From positions 186,001 through 250,000 of the forward strand of contig JACKIL010000003.1 in NCBI GenBank assembly GCA_020638525.1: 64,000 nucleotides of DNA. Reading direction: 5' to 3'. A program made the position numbers and the translations under genes. The notes beneath the pieces are model-generated. The model saw only the letters and a program-made list of their open reading frames with translations, was not told the DNA's origin and did no database searches. The stretch comes from Caulobacterales bacterium. GTDB lineage: Bacteria > Pseudomonadota > Alphaproteobacteria > Caulobacterales > Parvularculaceae. Below are positions 1 through 8,750 of this stretch, one piece after another (position 1 is the stretch's first letter; every line of letters begins with the position of its first letter).

Positions 1-1740
1 TTTGTATGAACAGGCCTGACCCGGCCACACCGAGTAACGTTCGACTTCGCGCGTCACCGAGGCGCGCGTCTCGCCGGTCGTGTCGACCATATAGTCGATC
101 GCCTGTTCGCGCGTCCAATGCTTGGTGTGAAGCCCTGAGTCCGTAACAAGGCGCGCGGCGCGGAAAAGCTCGCTCTGGAGCCGCCCGAGATCGCCGACGG
201 GATCATCAGCATACATACCCATTTCCGCCGCGACCTGTTCGGCGTAAAGCGCCCAGCCTTCGGAGAATTCCGAAAAGCCCATCATGTTGCGGATAAGCGG
301 CAGGTCGTCGATCGCGCGCTGCAGCGATATCTGGAAGTGGTGGCCGGGAACGGCTTCGTGGAAGGTCAGCGTTTTCAGCGTGTGCTTCGGCCAGTCCGCC
401 GTGTCTTTCAGGTTGATCCAGTAAATGCCGGGCCGCGTTCCGTCGAGCGAGGGGCCCGTATAATAGCCGCCGGGCGCGGAATCCTGCTCATAGACGGGAA
501 TGCGCCGCACTTCGACCGATTGCTTCGGAATGGCGCCGAACCATTGCGGCGCCTTCTCCATCAGCTCCTTGATCTGCTCGTTGAGTTCGGCGAGCAGCGC
601 TGCTCGGCCTTCATCCGTATTCGGATAGACCATGTCCGGCCGGGCGCCGAGCGCGACGAAGCGGTCCGCGACCGAGCCTTCGGTCATGCCCATGCCCTTG
701 AAGATCGCATCCATCTCGCCCTGAATGCGCGCGACTTCGGAAAGGCCGAGTTCGTGTATCTCGTCGCCCGTCATGCCGTCAGCGCCATAGCTGTTGAGCG
801 CGAGCTGGTAGAACGCATCGCCCTCCTCGCCGAGACGCCAGACGCCGGCGTCGCCGCCCGCCTGTTCCTTCAGCCCTTCAAGCGTCGCCGAAAGGCGCGC
901 ATAAGCGGGGTAAACGACATCGCGCACGAGATCGCCCGCGCGCGCCGCGAACTCGCCGCGCTCTTCGGGCGTCAGCGAGTCAAGGCTTTCCATCTTCTCT
1001 TTCAAGGTCGCGACGAGCGGATTTTCTTCCGGCGACGCCTGCGTAAAGACGCGGATCGCCGTTACTGCGCCGTCAATCGCGAAGGCCGGCGGCGTCACGC
1101 CCTGCGCTGCATCCGAAACGAGCGACTGGCTGACCTCGTCGAAGACGCGGCTGAATTCCCCAAGACGCGAAAGATAGGCTTCGACATTCTTCTTCGAATC
1201 GACGGGATGCTGCGTGAGCAGCAGACGCGGCAGATAAAGGTGCGGGCCCGAAATCTGCGTCACCGAATAGGGCGAACCGACGCCCCAGGTGACGGCGCCG
1301 CCAAAAGGAAATTCGTTGCGGCGCGCGCCAAGTTCATAGGAGACTTTCAGGACGTCATAGGTGATCGCCGCCGTGCCCGAAAGCGCCGAGCGGTCTACCG
1401 AGCGCAACTCCTGCAGATATTGCTCGTTGATTTCCCTCGCGCGCTGATCAGCCTCGAAACCGTAATCGCCGAGGCGCGCATTGTAGTTCTCCCCTGCGAT
1501 CTCTTCCGAAACGCCAAGCGATGTCGCGAACTCGGGCGATTCCTTCAGCGCTTCGGCCGCCTGACGATCCGCCATGTCGAGAAAGGCCGTCGACGGATTA
1601 ACCGTTTCTTCCGCCTGCTCCGCCGACGCGCCAGCGCCGCCTTCGGCGCCGGGTTTCTTGTCGCATCCGCCGATGAGGGCGAGAAGAAACGCGGCGGAAA
1701 AGCCCGCGGCGTATTTGAACCGGCTCCGTGAAGACATCAT
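1..1740 (-). CDS. DUF885 family lipoprotein, probable zinc metallopeptidase (C-terminus beyond window)
   Basis: The reading frame runs in from the window edge, so the C-terminus is missing; 580 residues are present and the family is usually about 600, so little is lost. The start is a double ATG (1740 or 1737) preceded by a GAGGGA ribosome-binding site. The N-terminus is a lipoprotein signal with the lipobox LIGGC and Cys26 as the predicted lipidation site. HEAVPGHH at residues 461-468 is the metal-binding HExxxGHH-type motif of DUF885 proteins, which are distantly related to M32-like peptidases. It therefore probably acts as a periplasmic membrane-anchored peptidase. Its substrate is unknown. 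It lies downstream of pnp on the same strand but after the pnp terminator, so it is probably transcribed separately. Confidence 0.85.
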   Translation of the reverse strand, partial: MMSSRSRFKYAAGFSAAFLLALIGGCDKKPGAEGGAGASAEQAEETVNPSTAFLDMADRQAAEALKESPEFATSLGVSEEIAGENYNARLGDYGFEADQRAREINEQYLQELRSVDRSALSGTAAITYDVLKVSYELGARRNEFPFGGAVTWGVGSPYSVTQISGPHLYLPRLLLTQHPVDSKKNVEAYLSRLGEFSRVFDEVSQSLVSDAAQGVTPPAFAIDGAVTAIRVFTQASPEENPLVATLKEKMESLDSLTPEERGEFAARAGDLVRDVVYPAYARLSATLEGLKEQAGGDAGVWRLGEEGDAFYQLALNSYGADGMTGDEIHELGLSEVARIQGEMDAIFKGMGMTEGSVADRFVALGARPDMVYPNTDEGRAALLAELNEQIKELMEKAPQWFGAIPKQSVEVRRIPVYEQDSAPGGYYTGPSLDGTRPGIYWINLKDTADWPKHTLKTLTFHEAVPGHHFQISLQRAIDDLPLIRNMMGFSEFSEGWALYAEQVAAEMGMYADDPVGDLGRLQSELFRAARLVTDSGLHTKHWTREQAIDYMVDTTGETRASVTREVERYSVWPGQACSYK

Positions 1741-2037
1741 CTCATCCCTCGCTCTTCATGTTCAGCGCTTACTTGCGCCTTTTCCTTCTTTCCAATCGGG
1801 CGATCGCGTAAGGCGGCGCCTGAACTTCCCCCGGTTCTCGCGAAAAAGCGAGCTTGACCCCGCATGTTTCCTTGGGTTTCGAGCTGAAAAGGCGCCTTTT
1901 GCGGAAGCCCCTTGTCATTGAAGCCGCGAGCGGCGGCGTCGACGAAAGAGCAGTATAGGCCCGCTTCAGCGCTGTAGGATAACTCTCCCCGAATTCGCCT
2001 TGCGGTTGCCCGTTCTTAACCAAAACGGGGCTTAACG
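1741..2037. other. intergenic stretch between DUF885 gene and pnp
   Basis: About 300 bases upstream of the DUF885 gene and downstream of the pnp terminator. An 84-codon minus-strand frame (1769-2023) is open here but is strongly basic, has no recognisable domain and is probably not a gene. No RNA gene or repeat was seen. The DUF885 promoter should lie here, but no clear -35/-10 pair was identified. Confidence 0.4.
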
Positions 2038-2061
2038 AAAACGGGGCCCCGAAGGGCCCCG
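2038..2061 (-). terminator. rho-independent terminator of pnp
   Basis: A perfect 8-bp stem (2042-2049 with 2054-2061, CGGGGCCC/GGGCCCCG) closes a four-base loop that reads TTCG on the minus strand. It is followed by TTTT on the minus strand. It lies about 30 bases past the pnp stop codon. Confidence 0.85.
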
Positions 2062-2092
2062 CTCAAACTTGCTGCGCGAAAACGCGAGGGGT

Positions 2093-4222
2093 TTATTCCT
2101 CGTCTTTCTTCTCGCGGACGATCTCTTTGCCGGTTTCCTGATCGACGATTTTCATCGACAGGCGAACCTTGCCGCGATCGTCGAAGCCGAGAAGTTTCAC
2201 GTAAACTTCCTGACCCTCTTTCACGACTTCCTGCACCGTTTGCGGGCGTCCTTCGGAAAGTTGCGAAATGTGCACGAGGCCATCGCGCGCGCCGAAGAAG
2301 TTCACAAAGGCGCCGAAGTCCATGATCTTGACGATCTTGCCTTTGTAGATCTTGCCGACTTCCGGTTCGGCGACGATCGAGTGGATCCAGTTATAGGCCG
2401 CTTCGATCTTCGCCTTGTCGCTCGAGGCGATCTTGATGAGGCCGTCATCGTTGATGTCGACCTTGGCGCCCGTCTTCTCGACGATTTCGCGGATGACCTT
2501 GCCGCCGGAGCCGATGACTTCGCGGATCTTGTCGGTCGGGATCTGCATCGTCTCGATGCGCGGCGCATATTCGCCGAGCTCCTGACGGGCCGAGGTGAGC
2601 GCTTTCGACATCTCGCCGAGGATATGGAGACGCCCGTCTTTGGCCTGGCCAAGGGCGACCTTCATGATCTCTTCGGTGATGCCGGCGATCTTGATGTCCA
2701 TCTGCAGCGAGGTGACGCCTTCGGTCGTGCCCGCCACTTTGAAGTCCATGTCGCCGAGGTGGTCTTCATCGCCGAGAATGTCGGAGAGCACCGCGAAGCG
2801 CTCGCCTTCAAGGATGAGGCCCATGGCGATGCCCGCGACGGGGCGCTTCACCGGAACGCCCGCATCCATGAGCGCGAGCGAAGAACCGCAGACCGTCGCC
2901 ATCGACGACGAACCGTTCGACTCGGTGATCTCCGAGACGAGACGGATGACGTAAGGGAACTCTTCCTGCGGCGGGATGACGGCTTTCATCGCGCGCCAGG
3001 CGAGTTTGCCGTGGCCGATTTCGCGGCGGCCCGGCGAGCCCATGCGGCCGACTTCGCCGACCGAATAGGGCGGGAAGTTGTAGTGCAGAAGGAAAGACTC
3101 CTTGCGCGTTCCTTCGAGAGCGTCGATGAACTGCTCGTCTTCGCCGGTGCCGAGCGTCGCAACGACGATCGCCTGCGTTTCGCCGCGGGTGAAGAGCGCG
3201 CTGCCATGCGTGCGCGGCAGGAAGCCCACTTCCGAGACGATCGGGCGGACGGTTTTCGTGTCGCGGCCGTCGATGCGCTTGCCTTCGTCGAGAATGGCGA
3301 AGCGGACGATGTCGGCTTCGAGCGTCTTGAACGCCGAAGCGACCGAGGCTTTCGAAGGCGCGTTCTCATCTTCCGGATTGACGAGCGCGGCGATGGCTTT
3401 TTCTTTCGCCGACGCAAGCGCCGTCTGGCGTTCCTGTTTCACGACGAGCTTGTAAGCCGCCTTGATGTCTTCGCCGACGAGACCGCGGACTTTTCCTTCG
3501 AGTTCGGAATTGTCCGGAGCATTGAAGGCCCACGGCTCTTTCGCGCATTCTTCCGCGAAGTCGATAATGAAGTTGATCGCTTCTTTCGCAGCCTTGTGGC
3601 CGAAAGCGACGGCGCCGAGCATGACTTCTTCCGAAAGCTCTTTGGCTTCCGATTCAACCATCATCACCGCATCGGCCGTGCCGGCCATGACGAGGTCGAG
3701 TTTCGTTTCCGGCATCTCGTCGATTTGCGGATTAAGAACGTAGCCGCCATTGATGTAGCCGACGCGCGCCGCGCCGATGGGGCCGAGGAACGGCACGCCC
3801 GAAATCGTCAGCGCCGCGGAGGCCGCAATCATCGCGATGACATCGGGATCGTTTTCGAGGTCGTGGCTCAGAACCTGCGCGACGACGTTCACTTCATTCT
3901 TGAAGCCTTTGGCGAACAGCGGACGGATCGGCCGGTCGATGAGGCGCGAGGTCAGCGTCTCTTTTTCCGTCGGGCGGCCTTCGCGCTTGAAATAACCGCC
4001 GGGAACGCGCCCTGCGGCGTAGAATTTCTCGATGTAGTTAACAGTCAGCGGAAAGAAATCGAAATTGGGGTTCGGTTCCTTCGCGGCGGTGACAGCGGCG
4101 AGCACCGTCGTTTCGCCATAGGTCGCAAGCACGGCGCCGTGGGCCTGGCGCGCAACGCGCCCGGTCTCGAGGGTCAGCGTGCGGCCGCCCCATTCAATCG
4201 ATTTTTTGGTGATATTGAACAT
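2093..4222 (-). CDS. pnp: polyribonucleotide nucleotidyltransferase (PNPase)
   Basis: 709 residues, the normal length. It catalyses phosphorolytic 3'-to-5' RNA decay as a trimer in the cytoplasm. Two RNase PH-like domains are visible (the second contains GDEDHLGDMDFK), followed by a KH domain (IREVIGSGGKVIREI) and a C-terminal S1 domain (GKIYKGKIVKIMDFGAFV). The frame stays open for about 200 codons upstream, but that part reads antisense through the neighbouring SDR gene. MFNITKKSIEW at 4222 is the start expected for the family. pnp normally follows rpsO directly; here an SDR gene sits between them. Confidence 0.97.
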   Translation of the reverse strand: MFNITKKSIEWGGRTLTLETGRVARQAHGAVLATYGETTVLAAVTAAKEPNPNFDFFPLTVNYIEKFYAAGRVPGGYFKREGRPTEKETLTSRLIDRPIRPLFAKGFKNEVNVVAQVLSHDLENDPDVIAMIAASAALTISGVPFLGPIGAARVGYINGGYVLNPQIDEMPETKLDLVMAGTADAVMMVESEAKELSEEVMLGAVAFGHKAAKEAINFIIDFAEECAKEPWAFNAPDNSELEGKVRGLVGEDIKAAYKLVVKQERQTALASAKEKAIAALVNPEDENAPSKASVASAFKTLEADIVRFAILDEGKRIDGRDTKTVRPIVSEVGFLPRTHGSALFTRGETQAIVVATLGTGEDEQFIDALEGTRKESFLLHYNFPPYSVGEVGRMGSPGRREIGHGKLAWRAMKAVIPPQEEFPYVIRLVSEITESNGSSSMATVCGSSLALMDAGVPVKRPVAGIAMGLILEGERFAVLSDILGDEDHLGDMDFKVAGTTEGVTSLQMDIKIAGITEEIMKVALGQAKDGRLHILGEMSKALTSARQELGEYAPRIETMQIPTDKIREVIGSGGKVIREIVEKTGAKVDINDDGLIKIASSDKAKIEAAYNWIHSIVAEPEVGKIYKGKIVKIMDFGAFVNFFGARDGLVHISQLSEGRPQTVQEVVKEGQEVYVKLLGFDDRGKVRLSMKIVDQETGKEIVREKKDEE

Positions 4223-4329
4223 CTGTTTCTTTCTCTTCTTCGTCATTGCGCCGTACGCGGATCGTATCGGCGCTTCGGGTATGAAGCCCTGATAGGGCGA
4301 CGCCGCCTTTTTGAGGCGGCGTTCGCGGC

Positions 4330-5091
4330 TTACCTGGGCTGCATTCTGATGGCGCCGTCGATCCTGATGACGGCGCCGTTGATCATGGTGTTGCGACAAA
4401 TCTCGAGCGCGAGGGAAGCGTATTCCTCCGGCTTGCCGAGACGTTTGGGGAACGGCACCATCGCCGCGAGCGCGTCCTGAACCTTCTGGTCCATGCCCGC
4501 CATCATCGGCGTCCAGAAAATGCCGGGCGCGATGGTGTTGCAGCGAACGCCGATATTCATGAGGTCGCGCGCGACGGGCAAGGTCATGCCGGCGACGCCC
4601 GCTTTCGACGCGGTGTAAGCGGCCTGGCCGATCTGGCCTTCGAAGGCTGCGACCGACGCCGTGCAGACGACGACGCCGCGCTCGCCGTCTTCGAGCGGGG
4701 CGAGCTTTTCCATTTCCTCCGCGACAAGGCGGATGCAGTTGAACGTGCCGACGAGGTTGACGTCGATCACGCGCTTGAAGGCGTCGAGCCGGTGCGGACC
4801 GTTCTTGCCGATCGTCTTTTCGCCGATCGCGATGCCGGCGCAATTGATGAGAATGCGCGGCGCGCCGACTTCGGTGATGGTGCGGGCGAGCGCTGCTTTG
4901 ACGCTTTCCTCGTCAGCGACGTTGACCGAGCAGAAGACGCCGCCGAGTTTCTTGGCGAGCGCTTCGCCTTTCTCTGCGTTGAGGTCCCAGAGAGCGACTT
5001 TGACGCCTTCATTGTGAAGGGCTTCCGCTGTCGCCGCGCCAAGTCCCGAGGCGCCGCCGGTGATGATCGCTGTCGTGCCCGATACCTTCAT
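4330..5091 (-). CDS. SDR-family dehydrogenase, 3-hydroxyacyl-CoA dehydrogenase type II-like
   Basis: 253 residues starting at MKVSGTTAII, preceded by an AGGAAA ribosome-binding site; a longer frame upstream lacks such a site. TGGASGLG (residues 11-18) is the NAD(P)-binding glycine motif, NCAG follows the fourth strand, and the catalytic YTASK occurs in the expected place with an upstream serine. Overall the sequence resembles HSD10-type 3-hydroxy-2-methylbutyryl/3-hydroxyacyl-CoA dehydrogenases, which act in branched-chain amino acid and fatty acid breakdown. It lies between rpsO and pnp on the same strand, an unusual place for this gene. The substrate is inferred from resemblance only. Confidence 0.88.
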   Translation of the reverse strand: MKVSGTTAIITGGASGLGAATAEALHNEGVKVALWDLNAEKGEALAKKLGGVFCSVNVADEESVKAALARTITEVGAPRILINCAGIAIGEKTIGKNGPHRLDAFKRVIDVNLVGTFNCIRLVAEEMEKLAPLEDGERGVVVCTASVAAFEGQIGQAAYTASKAGVAGMTLPVARDLMNIGVRCNTIAPGIFWTPMMAGMDQKVQDALAAMVPFPKRLGKPEEYASLALEICRNTMINGAVIRIDGAIRMQPR

Positions 5092-5163
5092 GAATTTCGT
5101 TTCCTGCTGTTGTTCTGAACCGTTACGCGCCTGACCGATCGGAATGCGGTCAGGCGAATGGCC

Positions 5164-5199
5164 AAAAGCGCGGGCAGCGCCCTTTCGCGGCGCCCGCGC
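5164..5199 (-). terminator. probable terminator downstream of rpsO
   Basis: An 8-bp GC stem (5168-5175 GCGCGGGC with 5192-5199) is extended inward by three pairs across a small bulge and followed by TTTT on the minus strand. It lies about 80 bases after the rpsO stop and before the SDR gene, so rpsO may be partly uncoupled from SDR-pnp. Confidence 0.6.
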
Positions 5200-5279
5200 C
5201 AACTCGCCGTCTCACGCCCGCCAAACCTGACCGGCGGGCCGAATGAACGCTGCGCCGGCAGAGCGCAAAGCCCCTCGCC

Positions 5280-5549
5280 CTAGCGACGCAGGCCGAGTTC
5301 TTCGATCAGCTTCTGGTACCGCGTCTCGTCGATGCGCTTCACATAGTCGAGCAACCGGCGGCGCTGGGAGACCATTTTGAGGAGGCCCCGGCGCGAATGG
5401 TTGTCTTTCTTGTGGTCTTTGAAGTGCTCGGTGAGGTTCGAGATGCGCTCGGAGAGGATGGCCACCTGGACCTCGGGCGAACCCGTATCCCCTTGAATAC
5501 GCGCGAATTTCTTGATGAGCTCAGCCTTGCGGCCCGCTGTGATCGACAT
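5280..5549 (-). CDS. rpsO: 30S ribosomal protein S15
   Basis: 89 residues, the exact family length. It binds 16S rRNA early in assembly of the small-subunit platform. The signature segments GDTGSPEVQVAILSERI and HFKDHKKDNHSRRGL are present. The ATG is preceded by GGAG. It lies on the same strand as pnp. In related genomes truB lies immediately upstream, but here an 8-kb block intervenes. Confidence 0.98.
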   Translation of the reverse strand: MSITAGRKAELIKKFARIQGDTGSPEVQVAILSERISNLTEHFKDHKKDNHSRRGLLKMVSQRRRLLDYVKRIDETRYQKLIEELGLRR

Positions 5550-5764
5550 GTTTTTCTCCGCGGCGTCGGAAAAATGCCGGCCCCGCCGGGACGCCGTCCA
5601 GCAGGGTCGAATTCAATCGGCGGGTGATAAGGGAAGGCTTCCGGAAAAGCAAGCTCGCCGGATTGATCGGCTTCGAGCGATAGGGGACGCTAATTCCAGC
5701 CGCCAGGCGCTCGGAACGTCCCGATGCGGCCAACAATCGATTTGCATGCTACTTTCCCGGACGG

Positions 5765-5842
5765 CGGCCCGTAGCTCAGTGGAGTAGAGCACCGACTGCG
5801 TGCGGTCGGAGGTCCCCCGGTCGAGACGGGGCGGGTTCGCCA
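5765..5842 (+). tRNA. tRNA-like sequence, probably degenerate (8-base anticodon loop)
   Basis: The 78 bases fold as a cloverleaf. T8-A9 precede a D arm GCTC/GAGC (5774-5777 with 5787-5790). The anticodon stem is CCGAC/GTCGG (5792-5796 with 5805-5809), the variable region has five bases, and the T arm is CCCCG/CGGGG with a 7-base loop GTCGAGA (5815-5831). CCA is encoded at 5840-5842. Three features are abnormal: the anticodon loop is 8 bases (TGCGTGCG) without the usual U33 context, the acceptor stem has a C-C mismatch at 1:72 and two G-U pairs, and T54 is G. It is either a tRNA pseudogene or an unusual tRNA; no amino acid can be assigned safely. Apart from this, 5550-5873 holds no gene. Confidence 0.4.
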
Positions 5843-5873
5843 CAAAATTCCATTTGAAGAGTCTGGTCGCGCC

Positions 5874-7163
5874 CTAACACCCTTCGCCGCCGCTATGGTC
5901 GGCGAGGGCGCGGCAGAGCTGGTCGGCTTCAGCAGCGGACCCGGACGCCCTGAGAAGCCCCGCGAGCCCGCGCGTCGCCTCACGGTCGAAGGGGGAGAGA
6001 GAAAGCACCGCCCGGTACCAGTTTTCGCCGCCGGCGGTGTCGCCGCCCGCACTATGGCGTTCGGCGATCGCAACCCCGAGCCGCGCCTGCCAGGGGCGGA
6101 TCCGGGCAGACTCGCTGGAATAGGCCCGGCTCATCGCCTCATAAGCGCGCTCGAAATAGGGAAGCGCCTCGCCGCCGCGGCCGGTGATCTCAAGAACGTC
6201 GGCGACATTGATGAGGACGCCCCAAGCGTCGGCATTGATCGCGAGCGCGGCTTCGTATGAGCGGAGCGCATCGTCGAAACGCCCGGCGGCGCTTTGCGCA
6301 AGGCCGAGCGCCTTCAGCGCCGCGGCCGAGTCCGGCGCAATCCGCACCGCATCGGCGGCAAGCAGAAGCGCGCGCTCGACATGGCGTCGCGCCGCCGGTT
6401 CTTCGAGCCTGCCGCTTTCGAGCGCAGCCCCAAGCATGGTGATCTCGCCGCGCGTGTCGTCCTTTGAGACCGGCCAGCGCATCGCCCGCTGGACCAGCGC
6501 ATTCGCAAGGCCCGCAAGCGCATTCGGATCGTCGGGACTCGCCGCAATCGCGCGTTCATAGAGCGTGATCGCCGCTTCATTGTCTTCGCGCGTATATTGA
6601 AAATAGAAGTCGTCGGCGCGCGCGATGAGCGGATTGGGCGCAGACGCTTCCTTGTCGCCGCCCCGCACCGTCATCGAGAAGACCGCGACGAGCGCGATCA
6701 GGCCGAGCAACAGCGCAGCGCCGATCGCCAGCAATCGCTTGCTCGCCTTCGCTGGCGCCGCCATCGGCGCGTCGTCGACGGGGATAGCATCGACGGCGAG
6801 CCGGTAGCCCCGTTTCGGAAGCGTTTCGATGAAGCGCGGGTCTTTGGGATCGTCGCCGAGCGACTTGCGCAGGGTGGAGACAAGACGCGCGAGCGAGTCT
6901 TCGCCGACGGTGACGCCCGGCCAGAGCGCATCGGTGATTTCCTCGCGCGCGACGACCTTTCCCGGCGAGGCTGCAAGGAGCGCGAGCAGCGCTGCGGCCT
7001 TCGGCGGGAGGCGCAGACGGGCGCCGCCCTTTTCGATCTCGCCGCTCGACAGATCGAGCGTCCATGGCCCGATGCGGATAACGCCCTGTTCGCTCACCTT
7101 TTCTAACTCTTTGATTCTCTTAGGCGTCAGGAAAAAGGGAGGAAAAAATCCTCCCGTCCCCAT
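5874..7163 (-). CDS. CadC/ToxR-type winged-helix transmembrane regulator with TPR repeats
   Basis: Up to 429 residues. Residues 30-125 form an OmpR/CadC winged-helix DNA-binding domain (ALWPGVTVGEDSLARLVSTL and the terminal PKRGYRL). A single membrane helix lies at about 145-164, followed by a C-terminal half of TPR repeats from about 175. This layout fits a one-component regulator with a DNA-binding cytoplasmic head and a periplasmic TPR sensor. The start is uncertain: ATG at 7163 lacks a ribosome-binding site, and GTG at 7097 would leave a 407-residue protein and place the palindrome at 7137-7155 outside the gene. It is divergent from the S41 peptidase gene, a likely target. Confidence 0.8.
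   Translation of the reverse strand: MGTGGFFPPFFLTPKRIKELEKVSEQGVIRIGPWTLDLSSGEIEKGGARLRLPPKAAALLALLAASPGKVVAREEITDALWPGVTVGEDSLARLVSTLRKSLGDDPKDPRFIETLPKRGYRLAVDAIPVDDAPMAAPAKASKRLLAIGAALLLGLIALVAVFSMTVRGGDKEASAPNPLIARADDFYFQYTREDNEAAITLYERAIAASPDDPNALAGLANALVQRAMRWPVSKDDTRGEITMLGAALESGRLEEPAARRHVERALLLAADAVRIAPDSAAALKALGLAQSAAGRFDDALRSYEAALAINADAWGVLINVADVLEITGRGGEALPYFERAYEAMSRAYSSESARIRPWQARLGVAIAERHSAGGDTAGGENWYRAVLSLSPFDREATRGLAGLLRASGSAAEADQLCRALADHSGGEGC
7137..7155. promoter_or_regulatory. 7-bp inverted repeat between regulator and S41 genes
   Basis: GGGAGGA and TCCTCCC (7137-7143 and 7149-7155) flank five A residues. It lies about 90 bases upstream of the S41 peptidase ATG and upstream of the GTG alternative start of the divergent winged-helix regulator. 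It could be an operator for that regulator; a hairpin role is also possible. Confidence 0.3.
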
Positions 7164-7240
7164 GGAGCTTTGGCGTCAGGGCCCGCGATTGTCCAGCAAA
7201 GCCGCCATCCACCGCCCGCAAACCTTGATAGGAAAAATCC

Positions 7241-8716
7241 ATGCGCGCCCTGCCCTTGCTCTGCAAATTGCTGCCCGCCCTCCTCAGCCTGCTGCTGTCT
7301 TCCGCATGCGACGCGGAGCCGCCGGAGCAAGGCAGCTATTCCGCCGATGCGGTGCGGCAGGATTTCGACGCCCTCTATGAAGGGCTGAAGGCCTCGCACT
7401 TCGATCTCTTCGCGCATCGCCCGAAAGAAGAATATGACACGCTCTACGCGGATATGAGGCGCGCTATCGCGGCGCCGATGACGCGCACTGATGCTGAAGT
7501 CTATTTCCAGAAATTCGTCGCTTACGGAAACGTCGCGCACGCCAACATCGCCTTCCCCTCGGCGGCTTATGAAGCTTTCCGCGCTGAGGGCGGCAAAGCG
7601 TTTCCTTTGCTGATCCGCTATATCGGCGATGAGCTGATGGTCTTTCAGGATATGAGCGGCGCGGCGCCATCGCTTGGCGGCGCCCGCATTTTCTCCATCA
7701 ATGGCGAAAGCGCTGAAGCGATTGAGAAGCGCCTCTCCGCGCATCTTTCCGCCGACAATCAATATCTCTCCCGCACCATGCTCGAATTTCGCTTCGGCCA
7801 GTTGCTCTGGCTTGAGTTTGGCGAAGTAGAAGCTTTCACGCTCGGCGTCGAAACGCCGGAAGGCGAGCGGCGAAGCGTATCGGTTCGCGCTCTCGCGCGC
7901 GAGGCGCTCGTCGACTCGAACGAACCTGTCTTCGAGCTCGACTGGAACGAGCGCCGTTATGAGGTCATCGACGGCGTCGGATATCTCCGCCCCGGCCCCT
8001 TCTACAACAATGCGCCGGACGCGGCCGACATGTGGGACAACGCCGCCTTCAAGGCGTTCATCGACGAAGCGTTCGAGACCTTCATCGCGGAAGGCGTTCC
8101 GGCCGTTCTCATCGACCTGCGCGCCAATCCCGGCGGAGACAATTCCTTCAGCGATCTCATGATCGCCTGGTTCGCCGATCGTCCCTTCAAGTTTGCGTCG
8201 CATTTCTATGTGAAGGTCAGCGAAGCGACGATCGCGTCGAATGCAAAGCGTCTCCGGCCGGGCGATGCAACGTCAACCTCGGCGCGTTTTGCGCGCGCCT
8301 TCGAAAAGGCGAAACTCGGCGATGTCATCGATTTCGACCTCGGCGAATCCGCGCCGCGCGAAGGCGAGCGTTATAAGGGGTCGGTCGCCATGCTGATCGA
8401 CCGCCATTCCTATTCGAACACGGTGACGGTCGCCGCGCTCGCGCAGGACTATGGCTTTGCGACGATCCTCGGCGAGGAAACATCCGATCTCGCGACCACT
8501 TATGGCGCGATGGAAACGTTTTCGCTTCCCAACACCGGGATCGAAGTCGGTTTTCCGAAGGCGCACATCATCCGCCCGAACGGAAGCCTTGAGGCGCGCG
8601 GCGTCATTCCGGACATCGCCATCGCCGAACCCTTGCGCTCGCGCGAAGACGACATGCTCAAAGAAGCGCTTCGCCTCATCGGACGCGACCTTGGCGCGAA
8701 GGAAGAGCGGCAATAA
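7241..8716 (+). CDS. S41-family (tail-specific protease-like) serine peptidase, exported
   Basis: 491 residues with an AGGAAAA ribosome-binding site. The N-terminus is a hydrophobic signal ending in SSAC (Cys23), suggesting a lipoprotein, although the lipobox is not canonical. The C-terminal half carries the S41 core: IDLRANPGG followed by NSFSD, then DRHSYSNTV, where the nucleophilic serine region is expected, then ILGEETS and the terminal GVIPDI seen in tricorn/Ctp-like peptidases. It probably cleaves or senses periplasmic polypeptides. A clear PDZ domain is not obvious. Convergent with the YbjN gene, with a small hairpin between them. Confidence 0.85.
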   Translation: MRALPLLCKLLPALLSLLLSSACDAEPPEQGSYSADAVRQDFDALYEGLKASHFDLFAHRPKEEYDTLYADMRRAIAAPMTRTDAEVYFQKFVAYGNVAHANIAFPSAAYEAFRAEGGKAFPLLIRYIGDELMVFQDMSGAAPSLGGARIFSINGESAEAIEKRLSAHLSADNQYLSRTMLEFRFGQLLWLEFGEVEAFTLGVETPEGERRSVSVRALAREALVDSNEPVFELDWNERRYEVIDGVGYLRPGPFYNNAPDAADMWDNAAFKAFIDEAFETFIAEGVPAVLIDLRANPGGDNSFSDLMIAWFADRPFKFASHFYVKVSEATIASNAKRLRPGDATSTSARFARAFEKAKLGDVIDFDLGESAPREGERYKGSVAMLIDRHSYSNTVTVAALAQDYGFATILGEETSDLATTYGAMETFSLPNTGIEVGFPKAHIIRPNGSLEARGVIPDIAIAEPLRSREDDMLKEALRLIGRDLGAKEERQ

Positions 8717-8729
8717 TTTGCGCCGAAGA

Positions 8730-8750
8730 AACGCCGATCTCACCGGCGTT
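8730..8750. terminator. short bidirectional hairpin between convergent genes
   Basis: AACGCCG/CGGCGTT (8730-8736 with 8744-8750), a 7-bp perfect stem with a 7-base loop, in the 34-base gap between two convergent stop codons. There is no U-tract beyond the stem, so the terminator call is moderate. Confidence 0.4.

Noticed and set aside
1769..2023. 84-codon frame upstream of the DUF885 gene
   Set aside because: No ribosome-binding site, no recognisable domain, and unusual basic composition.
2069..4480. 803-codon open frame on the plus strand opposite pnp
   Set aside because: Antisense shadow; GC-rich codon structure keeps the opposite strand open. The product is Arg/Asp-rich without domains.
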